From Halobacillus litoralis (GTDB lineage Bacteria; Bacillota; Bacilli; Bacillales; Halobacillaceae): DNA of 64,000 nt. Location of the stretch: assembly GCF_020524025.1 (NCBI RefSeq), contig NZ_JAIVKN010000002.1:372001-436000 (forward strand), written 5' to 3'. The notes beneath the pieces are model-generated. The model was not told the origin of the DNA. It saw only the letters and a list, made by a program, of their open reading frames with translations, and did no database searches. The position numbers and the translations under genes were made by a program. Every line of letters starts with the position of its first letter. Positions within the stretch are counted from its first letter, which is position 1. Positions 51,693 through 61,333 of this stretch are shown one piece after another.

Positions 51693-52712
51693 ATGGTTTA
51701 CAATGAACCGATATTCCTAGAACCAAACTATAAGGAACGAATTTGGGGCGGAACAAAACTTAAAGAAATTTTCAATTATCCTATACCTTCAAACCAGACT
51801 GGAGAAGCTTGGTGTATATCCGGTCATTCTAATGGTCCCAGCCTAATAAAAAATGGTCCCTTGAAGGGTCTGTCATTAGCTGAAGCATGGAATCATCATC
51901 GTGAACTCTTTGCTCATGAAAAAGGAGAAGAATTTCCTCTATTAATAAAAATATTAGATTCGAAGAAAGATTTATCTGTTCAAGTACATCCAGATGATAC
52001 TTATGCAAGAGAAGTTGAAGGAGAAAATTATGGTAAGACAGAATGCTGGTACATAATAGATTGCGAAGAAGATTCAGAAATCATCTTTGGTCATCATGCT
52101 GAAGATGCTGAAGAGTTAGCATTCATGGCTAACAATGGTGAGTGGAATAATTTATTAAGAAGAGTTAAAGTCAAACCTGGTGATTTTTATTATGTTCCTA
52201 GTGGAACCATTCATGCGATTGGATCAGGAATACAAATTCTTGAAACACAACAGAGCTCTGACATTACTTACCGTGTTTATGATTATGACAGAGTCGGCCA
52301 AGATGGAAAAAAACGTGAACTCCACTTGGAACAATCTCTTGAAGTTACGAATACCCCTCATGAGGACCCTGAATTGAGTAGTATTCGTAACCACTACAAT
52401 AGCTTAAATGAAGAGCAACTTATTGAAGAAGAATATTTCAGTGTATATAAATGGGATCTGGATGGTGTATGCAAAGATTTATCTTTAAATTCTTATCTAC
52501 TTATTAGTGTGATTGAGGGTAACGGAGAAGTTGCTACTAAAGAAGGACCCTATAAGTTCAAAAAAGGTGATCATTTCATCGTCCCTGCTACTGTTACTAC
52601 ATTTGACTTACTTGGAAATGCTTCATTAATTGTTTCAAATTCTAATCAAAACATAGAACAAAGGAGTCATGCTCATGTGGAAGAAAGAGTTCGATCGTTG
52701 GAAACAATATAA
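51693..52712 (+). CDS. manA: Mannose-6-phosphate isomerase, class I
   Basis: ManA interconverts fructose-6-phosphate and mannose-6-phosphate, the entry to GDP-mannose. The 339-residue protein has the family start EPIFLEPNYKERIWGGTKLK, zinc ligands in SVQVHPDD and GKTECWYI, and the catalytic area YYVPSGTIHAIGSGIQILET. The length suits the Bacillus-type enzyme. Its 3' end overlaps the phosphomannomutase gene by 38 bases, so both act on successive steps. With ManC at 56709-58091 the window holds the whole GDP-mannose route. Confidence 0.93.
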   Translation: MVYNEPIFLEPNYKERIWGGTKLKEIFNYPIPSNQTGEAWCISGHSNGPSLIKNGPLKGLSLAEAWNHHRELFAHEKGEEFPLLIKILDSKKDLSVQVHPDDTYAREVEGENYGKTECWYIIDCEEDSEIIFGHHAEDAEELAFMANNGEWNNLLRRVKVKPGDFYYVPSGTIHAIGSGIQILETQQSSDITYRVYDYDRVGQDGKKRELHLEQSLEVTNTPHEDPELSSIRNHYNSLNEEQLIEEEYFSVYKWDLDGVCKDLSLNSYLLISVIEGNGEVATKEGPYKFKKGDHFIVPATVTTFDLLGNASLIVSNSNQNIEQRSHAHVEERVRSLETI

Positions 52713-54381
52713 AGGATTAAATGATGACTTGGCCTCTCAATTAGAAGAACTAAGTGATCAAGAAGAACTGCTGGAAGATGCGTTTTATAAAAACCTAGAA
52801 TTTGGAACTGGAGGCTTACGTGGAAAGTTAGGTCCTGGGACAAATCGAATGAACGTCTACACAATCCGTAAGGCTTCAGAAGGACTGGCGCAATACATAA
52901 ATCAACAAGGTCTTACTAATCAAGGAATCGCTATTGCCTATGATTCTCGGTATAAATCAAAAGAATTTGCAGTAGAAACAGCGCGTGTGCTCGGATATCA
53001 CGGCATTCCTTCATACGTATTTACTTCATTAAGACCAACACCTGAACTTTCTTTTGCTGTTCGTCAATTAAACGCTGCAGCTGGTATTGTCATCACGGCA
53101 AGCCATAACCCACCAGAATATAATGGGTTTAAGGTCTACAATGAAGATGGAGGTCAAGTCCCACCTAAGCAAGCCAAAGACATCATCACCTTTGTCAATC
53201 AAGTTGAGGATGAACTTCAGGTGAATGTTGCTAGTCAGGAAGACTTAGAAAATAAAAACCTTCTACGATGGATTGATGAAGAAATAGATAATAGTTATCT
53301 AAAAGAGCTAAGAAACGTTACTGTACAACCAGAATTGAACAAAGATATTTCGATCGTGTTCTCACCCTTACACGGAACAGCTCGTTCTCTAGTTGAAAAA
53401 GGCTTAAAACAAAGTGGTTTTTCTTCTGTTCATATAGTAGAAGAGCAGGCAACACCAGACCCTGAATTTTCTACGGTTTCTTCTCCTAACCCAGAAGAGC
53501 ATCAAGCCTTTGAGGTTTCCATTGAACATGGTAAGTCCATAGGTGCTGATTTACTAATGGCTACCGATCCAGATGCTGACCGTCTTGGAATAGCTGTCCC
53601 AGATGAGTCAGGAGAATACAAAGTACTGACTGGTAATCAGACAGGAGCACTTATGCTTGATTACCTTCTCAGTCAAAGTGAAAACCTTCCAGAAAATGGT
53701 CTGCTAATTAAAACAATCGTTACATCTGAATTCGGTGGTGTCATTGCGAATGCTTATAATATCCAATCAATAGATACTTTAACAGGCTTTAAGTTCATAG
53801 GTGAGAAAATCCGTGAGTTTGAGCAAACTGGAGAATATCAGTTTTTGTTTGGCTATGAAGAAAGTTATGGTTACCTCGTAAAAGACTTTGCTCGGGATAA
53901 AGATGCCATACAGGCTGCCATACTTGCTGCAGAAGTAGGTGCCTACTGGAAGAACCAAGGGAAAACACTCCTTGATGCTCTTAATAATCTATATGAAAAG
54001 TATGGCTATTTCCTTGAGGAACTTCAGTCGATGAAATTAGAAGGAAAATCAGGGGCGGACACCATCCAAAATATCATGAATGATTTTCGTAATGCAGATA
54101 TGAAAGAAGCTGGTGGTAAAAAAGTGATTGCTGTTGAAGATTACGAAACATCAGTCCGTTATCTTGCTCAAGAAAATAAAAATGTATCTATCGATTTACC
54201 CTCATCAAATGTATTAAAATTCATTTTAGAAGATGACTGTTGGTTCTGCCTCCGTCCATCCGGCACAGAACCAAAAATTAAATTTTATTATGGCGTAAAG
54301 TCCCGGTCCCATAATGAAAGTAAAGAGATATTATCTGCTATAAAAGGTACCGTTAATGACCGATTACATGTATTAATCTAA
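52675..54381 (+). CDS. Phosphomannomutase/phosphoglucomutase
   Basis: This 568-residue alpha-D-phosphohexomutase has all four active-site loops: the phosphoserine loop TASHNPPEYNGFKVYNEDGG, the Mg2+ loop ATDPDADRLG, the sugar-binding loop FGYEESYGYLV and the phosphate-binding loop RPSGTEPKIKFYYG. It resembles PgcA of bacilli, which accepts glucose and mannose phosphates. Coupling to manA favours a phosphomannomutase role here. The frame opens at ATG 52669, but AAAGGAG is better spaced (8 bases) from ATG 52675, which begins MWKKEFDRW. Confidence 0.9.
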   Translation: MWKKEFDRWKQYKGLNDDLASQLEELSDQEELLEDAFYKNLEFGTGGLRGKLGPGTNRMNVYTIRKASEGLAQYINQQGLTNQGIAIAYDSRYKSKEFAVETARVLGYHGIPSYVFTSLRPTPELSFAVRQLNAAAGIVITASHNPPEYNGFKVYNEDGGQVPPKQAKDIITFVNQVEDELQVNVASQEDLENKNLLRWIDEEIDNSYLKELRNVTVQPELNKDISIVFSPLHGTARSLVEKGLKQSGFSSVHIVEEQATPDPEFSTVSSPNPEEHQAFEVSIEHGKSIGADLLMATDPDADRLGIAVPDESGEYKVLTGNQTGALMLDYLLSQSENLPENGLLIKTIVTSEFGGVIANAYNIQSIDTLTGFKFIGEKIREFEQTGEYQFLFGYEESYGYLVKDFARDKDAIQAAILAAEVGAYWKNQGKTLLDALNNLYEKYGYFLEELQSMKLEGKSGADTIQNIMNDFRNADMKEAGGKKVIAVEDYETSVRYLAQENKNVSIDLPSSNVLKFILEDDCWFCLRPSGTEPKIKFYYGVKSRSHNESKEILSAIKGTVNDRLHVLI

Positions 54382-54387
54382 AAGAGT

Positions 54388-54420
54388 AGAGCAAGGTCAA
54401 AAGATTGACCTTGCTCTTTA
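54388..54420 (+). terminator. Terminator of manA-phosphomannomutase
   Basis: AGAGCAAGGTCAA (54388-54400) and TTGACCTTGCTCT (54405-54417) form a perfect 13-bp stem with a 4-base loop. It follows the mutase stop by 6 bases. Confidence 0.88.
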
Positions 54421-54427
54421 CTATAAA

Positions 54428-54457
54428 TAAAAAAGACCATCTTCAAGATGGCCTTTT
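54428..54457 (-). terminator. Terminator overlapping the end of the LCP gene
   Basis: AAAAGACCATCTT (54431-54443) pairs with AAGATGGCCTTTT (54445-54457), with one mismatch, and ends in a T-run on the minus strand. The LCP stop codon lies inside the stem, so terminator and coding sequence share bases. Confidence 0.75.
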
Positions 54458-55408
54458 GGAGCTATATTCCTCTATTATATCGTGAACATTTCGAATTTCC
54501 TTATCTGACATTTGCAAGTAATAGATTCCATCAATTTTTGTACCAGTACCGGTCATTTGATAGGTCACCATACTATCTGCAGCACTTCTGTAATTTAGTA
54601 ATATGTTCTTCATTGTACTAAAATTCATGTTCGTTTTAACATTATTACCAAGGACATCCATTACATTTCCAATTTTGTTAACTGAACCAATAGTTGCTCC
54701 TTTATCAATGATTGCTTGAATAACCTTTCTCTGCCGTTCATTCCGACCAAAATCACCATTAGGATCTTGATATCTCATTCTAACAAACCCCATAGTCTGA
54801 GGACCATTTAATTTAATATTCCCTTTACTATACTGATACCCCTTTTTATAGTAGCCTGTATCTTTCCATTGCAGTTCATTATTAACAGTAATTCCACCTA
54901 CAGCGTTTACCATCTCAGATAAACCTTCCATATTCATCCTTACGTAATAATCCATTTCTACATTTAACAAGTTCTCTACCGTTTGAATAGACATTTCAGT
55001 CCCGCCGAATGCATAAGCATGGTTGATTTTATCCATTCTACCCGCTTGAGGGTCATCTCCGACCATTTTTGTTCGAGTGTCTCTTGGAATACTTATCAAC
55101 TGACTACGATTATTATTCGGATCAATTGACAAAACCATTAAAGCATCCGACCGTCCACGGTCACCTGCACGCTTATCTACCCCTAACAATAAAATGTTTA
55201 GGGGGTCATTTTCTTTAAGCTTCTTTTTGGTTACCTCGTGATTTATTGAATTGACTTCTTGATGCATTTTCTTATCCACGGTGTTTTTAGCTCCATTATA
55301 AACGGCATAAGAATAAACACATCCAACCACAGTCATTATCAATAATAACAAAAGGGATACCTTTAACCATCTTCTATTTTTCTTTTGATATCTCTTTCCT
55401 CTCTTCAT
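54443..55408 (-). CDS. LytR-CpsA-Psr family glycopolymer ligase
   Basis: LCP enzymes move lipid-linked teichoic acids or capsule polymers onto peptidoglycan outside the membrane. The 321-residue protein has one N-terminal membrane helix (WLKVSLLLLLIMTVVGCVYS) and the LCP domain with LNILLLGVDKRAGDRGRSDA, SIPRDTRTKM, INHAYAFGG and GFVRMRYQDPNGDFGRNERQ. The arginines and aspartates of these motifs bind the pyrophosphate and Mg2+. It sits at the edge of the second polysaccharide locus and probably attaches that polymer to the wall. Confidence 0.92.
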   Translation of the reverse strand: MKRGKRYQKKNRRWLKVSLLLLLIMTVVGCVYSYAVYNGAKNTVDKKMHQEVNSINHEVTKKKLKENDPLNILLLGVDKRAGDRGRSDALMVLSIDPNNNRSQLISIPRDTRTKMVGDDPQAGRMDKINHAYAFGGTEMSIQTVENLLNVEMDYYVRMNMEGLSEMVNAVGGITVNNELQWKDTGYYKKGYQYSKGNIKLNGPQTMGFVRMRYQDPNGDFGRNERQRKVIQAIIDKGATIGSVNKIGNVMDVLGNNVKTNMNFSTMKNILLNYRSAADSMVTYQMTGTGTKIDGIYYLQMSDKEIRNVHDIIEEYSSKRPS

Positions 55409-55523
55409 TAGATTCTATTTCACCTCTTTTTATTATGTTCATTCAATAGAAATCTTTACTCTAAAGTTGTAGTTTTTTAAATCCCATTTACTAATGTCAC
55501 ATTTAACTTAGTTTAATTGATAT

Positions 55524-55556
55524 AAAATGAGCTTTAGTTAAATAACTAAAGCTCAT
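55524..55556 (-). terminator. Terminator of the second polysaccharide run
   Basis: ATGAGCTTTAGTTA (55527-55540) and TAACTAAAGCTCAT (55543-55556) form a perfect stem. TTTTATAT follows on the minus strand. It lies downstream of the transferase gene at 55627, so it ends that run. Confidence 0.8.
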
Positions 55557-55626
55557 AGATTCCTAATCTTCATAAGATACATAATAACACCAAATTTAAA
55601 TATAGAAGTAGAAGGTCTATATCCAA

Positions 55627-56700
55627 TTATAAAGTCTCTAGAATATTTCTTGCGACTATATATATATCATTCTGGCTGTTATATAGCTTTTGTTCTTGTA
55701 ATGTGTTCAATAATTTTGAATCTATTTTCAAACTTTTTATTTCTTCCCAAGATAATAACATAAGATGATTATTATCTCTTAAATATTTTACAGTGTTATT
55801 ATCCTCAGACATGTTATTCCTATCTAGTATTACTAATGGTTTGTTGTTAATTACTGCTTCACTTACTGTACTCCATCCTGCCTTAGATATTACTACATCC
55901 GCTGCACAGATGTAATTTTGAGATTCTGTGTAATTTTCAGGGATCTTATACACATTCGGAAGATCTAAGTTAAGGTTACTTGAAACTAGAAATATACAAT
56001 CCTTATTATCCCATATTTCAAATGACTGTATGTCTTCTATACTTACTTTCATACCTAAACCAAAATAAACAATAGTTTTGGTTCTACTTGGATTCACTTT
56101 TTCTATTATTCTTTGTACTTCATTAAATTCTGAGGGCCTAGCTAACCATTTAAAATTATATTTTCCATGTGCTCCCCATAATGGTTCAAAATTTCCAGAT
56201 AACGAATAGTAAAAATTCATATGTTCATAAGCCTTTTTGAAAACATGGAGGTATTCGTCACGAACTAATGAGTGATAAGCAGTATACCAAGTGAAGTTAG
56301 ATATCCCAATACTAGGAATATTACATTTGTGAGCAGGAATAAAGGGAATGGGACTTATATCAGAAATTACTAAGTCTACGTCATTTTCTTTTAAAAAATT
56401 CAGTTCATCTTGTAACCGTAAATCCCAGTCCTTAATAAATCTTAAGTACTCCTCCTCTTGAGCATAGGAGTCTGGAAACATACTGTTGTGGTTTAGTTTG
56501 TAACCGATATCCGTCTCCACTTCACGATACTCTAATTGATCACTCTGTAAAGATGTTCTCAAAAAATCTATTGCAAATGAATGACATACAATAATCTTCA
56601 AATCTGATTTACTAAATTTAATTATTTCTCTTATGACTGCTATACTTCTTGTAGCATGTCCATATCCATAATCTGATATATAGTACACGATCTTCTTCAT
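55627..56700 (-). CDS. Glycosyltransferase of the GT-B fold (MurG/GT28-like)
   Basis: The 357-residue protein begins KKIVYYISDYGYGHATRSIA, a GxGHxxR loop typical of GT28/MGT-type transferases. It has a C-terminal donor site with DVVISKAGWSTVSEAVINNK, like the GGxxT/SxxE region of MurG relatives. It probably adds a sugar to a lipid-linked or surface glycan. It begins 8 bases after the manC stop, so mannose from GDP-mannose is a possible donor; that is only suggested by context. Confidence 0.75.
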   Translation of the reverse strand: MKKIVYYISDYGYGHATRSIAVIREIIKFSKSDLKIIVCHSFAIDFLRTSLQSDQLEYREVETDIGYKLNHNSMFPDSYAQEEEYLRFIKDWDLRLQDELNFLKENDVDLVISDISPIPFIPAHKCNIPSIGISNFTWYTAYHSLVRDEYLHVFKKAYEHMNFYYSLSGNFEPLWGAHGKYNFKWLARPSEFNEVQRIIEKVNPSRTKTIVYFGLGMKVSIEDIQSFEIWDNKDCIFLVSSNLNLDLPNVYKIPENYTESQNYICAADVVISKAGWSTVSEAVINNKPLVILDRNNMSEDNNTVKYLRDNNHLMLLSWEEIKSLKIDSKLLNTLQEQKLYNSQNDIYIVARNILETL

Positions 56701-56708
56701 TATGAAGT

Positions 56709-58091
56709 TTATAGAATTACACTAGATTTAGATTGTTTAAATTGCGCTATAACATCTTCCCAGTCAAAATGAATTCTAATTACATCACCTTCACTAATAC
56801 CTTTACCTGTTTGTACTTCAATAAATTCCAATTCAGATATTGCTTTCACTCCATGTTTTTTACCAGATGGTAGATGAACAACATCTCCAGCTTTCACACG
56901 TCTGATTTGATCATCTATTACAAGTTCTCCCTCGCCTTTTACAATAGTCCAAACTTCTTCTCTTAAATTATGGTAGTGATAAGTCGAGTTCTTCCCTTTT
57001 TCAATACATATTCTCTTCGTAACCATTTCTTCTTCGTTATCATAACTAGAGTAATCCAATACTCGGGACCAACCCCATATTCTTTCTTCATACATAGGTC
57101 TCTGATTAAACCCTTTAATAAATTCTTTGATTTTAGGACTGGACTCTTTATTACTTACTAATATTCCATCAGGACTTGCAGCAACTACTAAATTATTTAA
57201 TCCTAAAACTGTTACTGGAATATCTAATTCATTTATAAGATGAGTATTTTGTGATTCCTCACAAATAACACCCTTCCCTACTTTGTTAGTAGCCATTTCT
57301 TCTGTTAAAGTGTTCCACGTCCCTAAGTCTTTCCAATATCCATCATAAGGAAGAGCCACTATACTCTCGGCCTTTTCTACAACTTCATAATCAAAACTAA
57401 TTTTAGGTAATTCTTTATATGATTCATTTAACGTGTTGTAGTCTATTGGCATGTTTTTTTCTTTCATCAAGTCAAATAAATAGCCTAATCTAAAAGCAAA
57501 AACCCCACAATTCCATAGAGCATTATTTCCAATGAGTTTTTTAGCTTCCTCTTCAGTTGGTTTTTCTGTGAAATGATTGACCTCTACATAATTGTCATGC
57601 CGTTTACTAGGAACTATGTAACCATATTTAGAAGAAGGATATGTAGGTTCAACACCTATTAAAGCTAAATCAGCTTTAGTCTGATTAATCACTTCCTCCA
57701 GATTTTTTACTTTTTCAAAAAATTCATTTTCAACAAATGGATCTACAGGAAGAACCACAATCATTTCATCTTCAGAAGTAGATTCAAAAGAATTAATGTA
57801 CGAAGCTGCTAATGCTATAGCAGGGAAGGTATCTCTTCTTTCGGGTTCAGTTACTACAGGAACATCTATACCCAATTGATTATGAATCATTTCTTTTTGT
57901 ACTTTTGAAGTTGCAATAGTTGTAGATTTATCTAATCCAGCTGTTTTAATCTGCTCCCAAACTCTTTGAACCATTGATTGTTTATTTCCTGAACTATCCT
58001 GTAGCATCTTCAAAAATTGCTTAGATCTTGTATCATTAGATAAAGGCCAAAGTCTTTTACCAGACCCACCTGATAACAAAATTAACTTCAT
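56709..58091 (-). CDS. manC: Mannose-1-phosphate guanylyltransferase with C-terminal cupin
   Basis: This 460-residue enzyme makes GDP-mannose from mannose-1-phosphate and GTP. The nucleotidyltransferase domain has LILLSGGSGKRLWPLSNDTR, VVLPVDPF and NHFTEKPTEEEA. A C-terminal cupin domain carries YHYHNLREEVWTIVKGEGEL. In the bifunctional type II enzymes this cupin is a mannose-6-phosphate isomerase, so isomerase activity may duplicate ManA. GGAGG precedes the ATG. It lies on the opposite strand to manA and the mutase, in the second polysaccharide locus. Confidence 0.9.
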   Translation of the reverse strand: MKLILLSGGSGKRLWPLSNDTRSKQFLKMLQDSSGNKQSMVQRVWEQIKTAGLDKSTTIATSKVQKEMIHNQLGIDVPVVTEPERRDTFPAIALAASYINSFESTSEDEMIVVLPVDPFVENEFFEKVKNLEEVINQTKADLALIGVEPTYPSSKYGYIVPSKRHDNYVEVNHFTEKPTEEEAKKLIGNNALWNCGVFAFRLGYLFDLMKEKNMPIDYNTLNESYKELPKISFDYEVVEKAESIVALPYDGYWKDLGTWNTLTEEMATNKVGKGVICEESQNTHLINELDIPVTVLGLNNLVVAASPDGILVSNKESSPKIKEFIKGFNQRPMYEERIWGWSRVLDYSSYDNEEEMVTKRICIEKGKNSTYHYHNLREEVWTIVKGEGELVIDDQIRRVKAGDVVHLPSGKKHGVKAISELEFIEVQTGKGISEGDVIRIHFDWEDVIAQFKQSKSSVIL

Positions 58092-58256
58092 AATTCGCCT
58101 CCATTTATGTTAATTAGAATGAGTTTATTATCCTATATACTTAAAATGTTAAAATTTACATGAAAATTATCATTATAATTGCATTCAAATTCTACCTCCA
58201 TCAAGTGGAGATGATATTCTAAATAAGTTTTATTGGCACATTCATAAGTTAATTAT

Positions 58257-59372
58257 TTAAATAGGATCAAACTTAGAATTATTTTTATTCTCTTTGTAAT
58301 TAGTGAATATTTTTTTATTACTATAAGAAATATTTATATCTTTCTTTGAATAACTATAGATCAGCAAATAAATAAAAGGGAAACAAGTTAATTTATGTCT
58401 AAAGTATGAACCATAATCAGGTTCAAATATTCCTTGTGCAATTGTAAAAGCCCATACTACTAATGCACAAATGTAAACCTCAAAATTAGTTTTTCTGAGT
58501 TTTAAACCTTTAAACATCAATAATGTAACTATTAATTGAAAAATAACAAAAGGTAAATATTTAAAGGATGTAAGCAAATTAAAAGGGAATAACAACCTAA
58601 TAAATATTGTAATCCTATTAGAAATAAATCCAATAAATGAAGAATCATTAAACCATAGATGAATCCACGAATCTGTAATGCTAATAATACTAGTAGCTCT
58701 TGCTTTGTATAACAACTGGAATGCAGGAGTATCAAATAAAAACAGTGCAATAGTTAATAAACTACAATATCCTATAATTATTACCTTCCGATTACCTTTT
58801 GCTAGTAGATGTAAAGTAAATATACCCATAAATAAAACAAAATAATATCTACCAATAACGAATCCGTAGATAGTAAACATTAGTATGATAATAAACAAAA
58901 ACGTTTTGTGTTTTCTTCCAATTAATAGGTATACACATATCATAGATATATAAAAAGGAATAATTTCTTTTGTAGGTACTGCGTAAAATGAAGCAAATAA
59001 GATAAATAATACTGATAGAGGGATTAGAGTTACTAGGTTTATTTTTACAGGTTTAAATTTCCACATTAATCCTATAGGCAACATAAACAGAAAATAGTAA
59101 ACAATATTTGTAAAGTGAAAAGGTGCATCTATAGAAAATGCGTATCTAGAAACATCAACCCCCATAGTTTTTATGAAATTAGTAATGGGTAGAGTTAACA
59201 AATTTGAGGATTCAAAAGAACCTGCATCAAGACTTGGCGTGGAATTCATTAATGTATAACTATCTATATAAAATTTGTGATGGTTTATATAAGGATTAAT
59301 AAACATAAAAGCTAAGCCACCAAGTGAAAGTAACATGAAAAATAAAATGCTATTAATATGTTCTTTTGTCAA
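58257..59372 (-). CDS. Polytopic membrane protein, probable polysaccharide polymerase (EpsG/Wzy-like)
   Basis: The 371-residue protein has about 10 membrane segments and few conserved motifs. Position among glycosyltransferases, the size and the scattered FYAVPTKEIIPFYISMICVY segment suggest an EpsG- or Wzy-type polymerase for this locus. No other polymerase candidate is seen between 54443 and 64000. The start is TTG 59372 with AGGTGGAG a few bases upstream. Its base composition is more AT-rich than the first polysaccharide locus. The functional call is inference. Confidence 0.6.
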   Translation of the reverse strand: MTKEHINSILFFMLLSLGGLAFMFINPYINHHKFYIDSYTLMNSTPSLDAGSFESSNLLTLPITNFIKTMGVDVSRYAFSIDAPFHFTNIVYYFLFMLPIGLMWKFKPVKINLVTLIPLSVLFILFASFYAVPTKEIIPFYISMICVYLLIGRKHKTFLFIIILMFTIYGFVIGRYYFVLFMGIFTLHLLAKGNRKVIIIGYCSLLTIALFLFDTPAFQLLYKARATSIISITDSWIHLWFNDSSFIGFISNRITIFIRLLFPFNLLTSFKYLPFVIFQLIVTLLMFKGLKLRKTNFEVYICALVVWAFTIAQGIFEPDYGSYFRHKLTCFPFIYLLIYSYSKKDINISYSNKKIFTNYKENKNNSKFDPI

Positions 59373-59429
59373 TTTACTCCACCTGCTTTACTACTATTTC
59401 TGTCCTTGAATTTGTAAGTAAGAGTTTTT

Positions 59430-60524
59430 TTATAATAATAAATCACTATATTCCGTATCAATTTTCTTTACCATTTGCGAGCTTGTAAACTTCTCTGTAA
59501 AGATATCATACCCTTTGGACCCTAACTCTCTGCACTTAGACTTTTCTAAGTTTTCCATTATACCAGCTAAAGCACCCTTTTCTAAGTTAAATATATATCC
59601 AATATCATTGGTACCAACTATTTCAGGCAATGCACCTCTATTACTTACAATTAAAGCACATGAGTGTTTCAATGCTTCTATAGATACAATTCCAAATCCT
59701 TCCCATCTAGAAGGGACAACAACTACATCAGCCTGTTTATAATATAAATTCAATAAGTTGTTACTAACCCACCCATATTCATAGACATCAGATGGAATGT
59801 CCACACGAGATGACCCTAGAACATAATCACCAATTAAGTGCAATCTAATATTGGAAGTGGTTAATGTTTTATACTCCTCAATTAGGTAATCAATCCCTTT
59901 TTGAAAATCAAACCTTCCAACAAATAGAATGTTTATATAACTCTTTGAAAAATTTTCTAAGTCTCGAGTGACCGGAGGGGGACTTACCTCACAATTACTT
60001 TGTACTGATATTCCATTATATACAACTACACTCTTTCCTTTCCCAATACCATATTTTAATGATTGTGTTTGTTCATAATGAGAAATGTTTATTATTCTAT
60101 CAGTAACTTTGCTTAGTAGTCTTTCAGTTTCTTTATACAGTAATTTCTTGAATTTACCAGTTTCCATTAAAAAGGACCATCCATGAGAACAATATAGTAT
60201 TTTGTAATTATTAGTTTTCTTAAACAAGGCTAAAACGCGTACAAAAATACCAGGAAAAGTTGAGTGAAGATGAATTACGTCAGGCTTAAATGCTATAATT
60301 TGCTTGTGGATATACATTATAGCTTTGACTATATATTTTAGATTTCTTTTATGGTAAGGATAACTAGCAATATTTTTTGTATAGTCTAGATTTTTTATTT
60401 GCTCCTCAGGTAATACCACTCTAACATTTTCATATCCATATGCTTTGCATTGATGACTTAGTAATTCATTTAAATGCGTTGCCACTCCGCCCTTAATATT
60501 CTCACATACGTGTAGGATTTTCAT
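59430..60524 (-). CDS. Glycosyltransferase, GT4 family
   Basis: This 364-residue retaining transferase begins KILHVCENIKGGVATHLNEL and has INILFVGRFDFQKGIDYLIE, DVVVVPSRWEGFGIVSIEAL and SNRGALPEIVG. The last two form the donor site with the paired glutamates of the EX7E motif. It would extend a lipid-linked oligosaccharide in the cytoplasm. Donor and acceptor are unknown. GGAG lies about 10 bases before the ATG. It lies between the probable polymerase and the GT2 transferase. Confidence 0.85.
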   Translation of the reverse strand: MKILHVCENIKGGVATHLNELLSHQCKAYGYENVRVVLPEEQIKNLDYTKNIASYPYHKRNLKYIVKAIMYIHKQIIAFKPDVIHLHSTFPGIFVRVLALFKKTNNYKILYCSHGWSFLMETGKFKKLLYKETERLLSKVTDRIINISHYEQTQSLKYGIGKGKSVVVYNGISVQSNCEVSPPPVTRDLENFSKSYINILFVGRFDFQKGIDYLIEEYKTLTTSNIRLHLIGDYVLGSSRVDIPSDVYEYGWVSNNLLNLYYKQADVVVVPSRWEGFGIVSIEALKHSCALIVSNRGALPEIVGTNDIGYIFNLEKGALAGIMENLEKSKCRELGSKGYDIFTEKFTSSQMVKKIDTEYSDLLL

Positions 60525-60559
60525 AGTTAATATACTCCAATATTTTTATCTTTATTCAT

Positions 60560-61333
60560 TCATCTTATGGTGGTTTTTTTCAGGGATTCCCAATTCACCC
60601 CTAGCAATTCACTTAATTTAAACAAAACCATTTTCAAAGAAGAAATACATAAAACCAACATAATATACCTTAACTTAACATTATTATAAATGCTTATTTT
60701 TATATTTTCTTTTTCCTTATTTATAATATCTTTACTAGATACTCCCCCATCTAAATATTTAACGATATATTTATTAATGGTTATAATTCTATAATCATTT
60801 TGAAAAATATTTAGTAATAACTGTCTATCTGCCTTGATTTTATAATTAGTGTCAAAAAGAAAGCGTTTTTGTAGTTCGGTTTTTATAACATAACCTTGGT
60901 GACAACCATATGTTTCATAATTTACAATATTAAGGTGCTTATACTTCCCGATAACTTCTCCGTCGTAATTAGCAACCTTAAATAACAAAGTGTCAGGAGA
61001 CTGATTCTTTATTATTTCATTCTCTATTTCATTTAAAACTGAGCTTGAATTTAAAAGATCCCCACTGTTTAAAAAGATAATATATTCCCCATTGCTAACT
61101 TTAGTAGCCTTGTTCATTGCATCATATATTCCATTGTCTTTTTCAGATATATATACATCGAAATTTTTCTTGTACTTATCCAGTATATCGAGTGTTCCAT
61201 CAGTGGATTTACCATCAATGAGAATATATTCGTAATTTTTATTTTTTTGTGCTAAAACACTTTCAATAGTCTTTTCAATATTCCCTACATCGTTATATAC
61301 GACAGTGACTATAGTAAAAAGTTTTTTTCTCAT
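60560..61333 (-). CDS. Glycosyltransferase, GT2 family
   Basis: This 257-residue inverting GT-A transferase begins KLFTIVTVVYNDVGNIEKTI. It has YEYILIDGKSTDGTLDILDK and the metal-binding region ISEKDNGIYDAMNKATKVSN, the usual pattern of WcaA-like family 2 enzymes. A hydrophobic C-terminal stretch (RYIMLVLCISSLKMVLF) may hold it to the membrane. Its ATG overlaps the stop of the upstream GT4 gene (ATGA). Sugar specificity cannot be read. Confidence 0.85.
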   Translation of the reverse strand: MRKKLFTIVTVVYNDVGNIEKTIESVLAQKNKNYEYILIDGKSTDGTLDILDKYKKNFDVYISEKDNGIYDAMNKATKVSNGEYIIFLNSGDLLNSSSVLNEIENEIIKNQSPDTLLFKVANYDGEVIGKYKHLNIVNYETYGCHQGYVIKTELQKRFLFDTNYKIKADRQLLLNIFQNDYRIITINKYIVKYLDGGVSSKDIINKEKENIKISIYNNVKLRYIMLVLCISSLKMVLFKLSELLGVNWESLKKTTIR

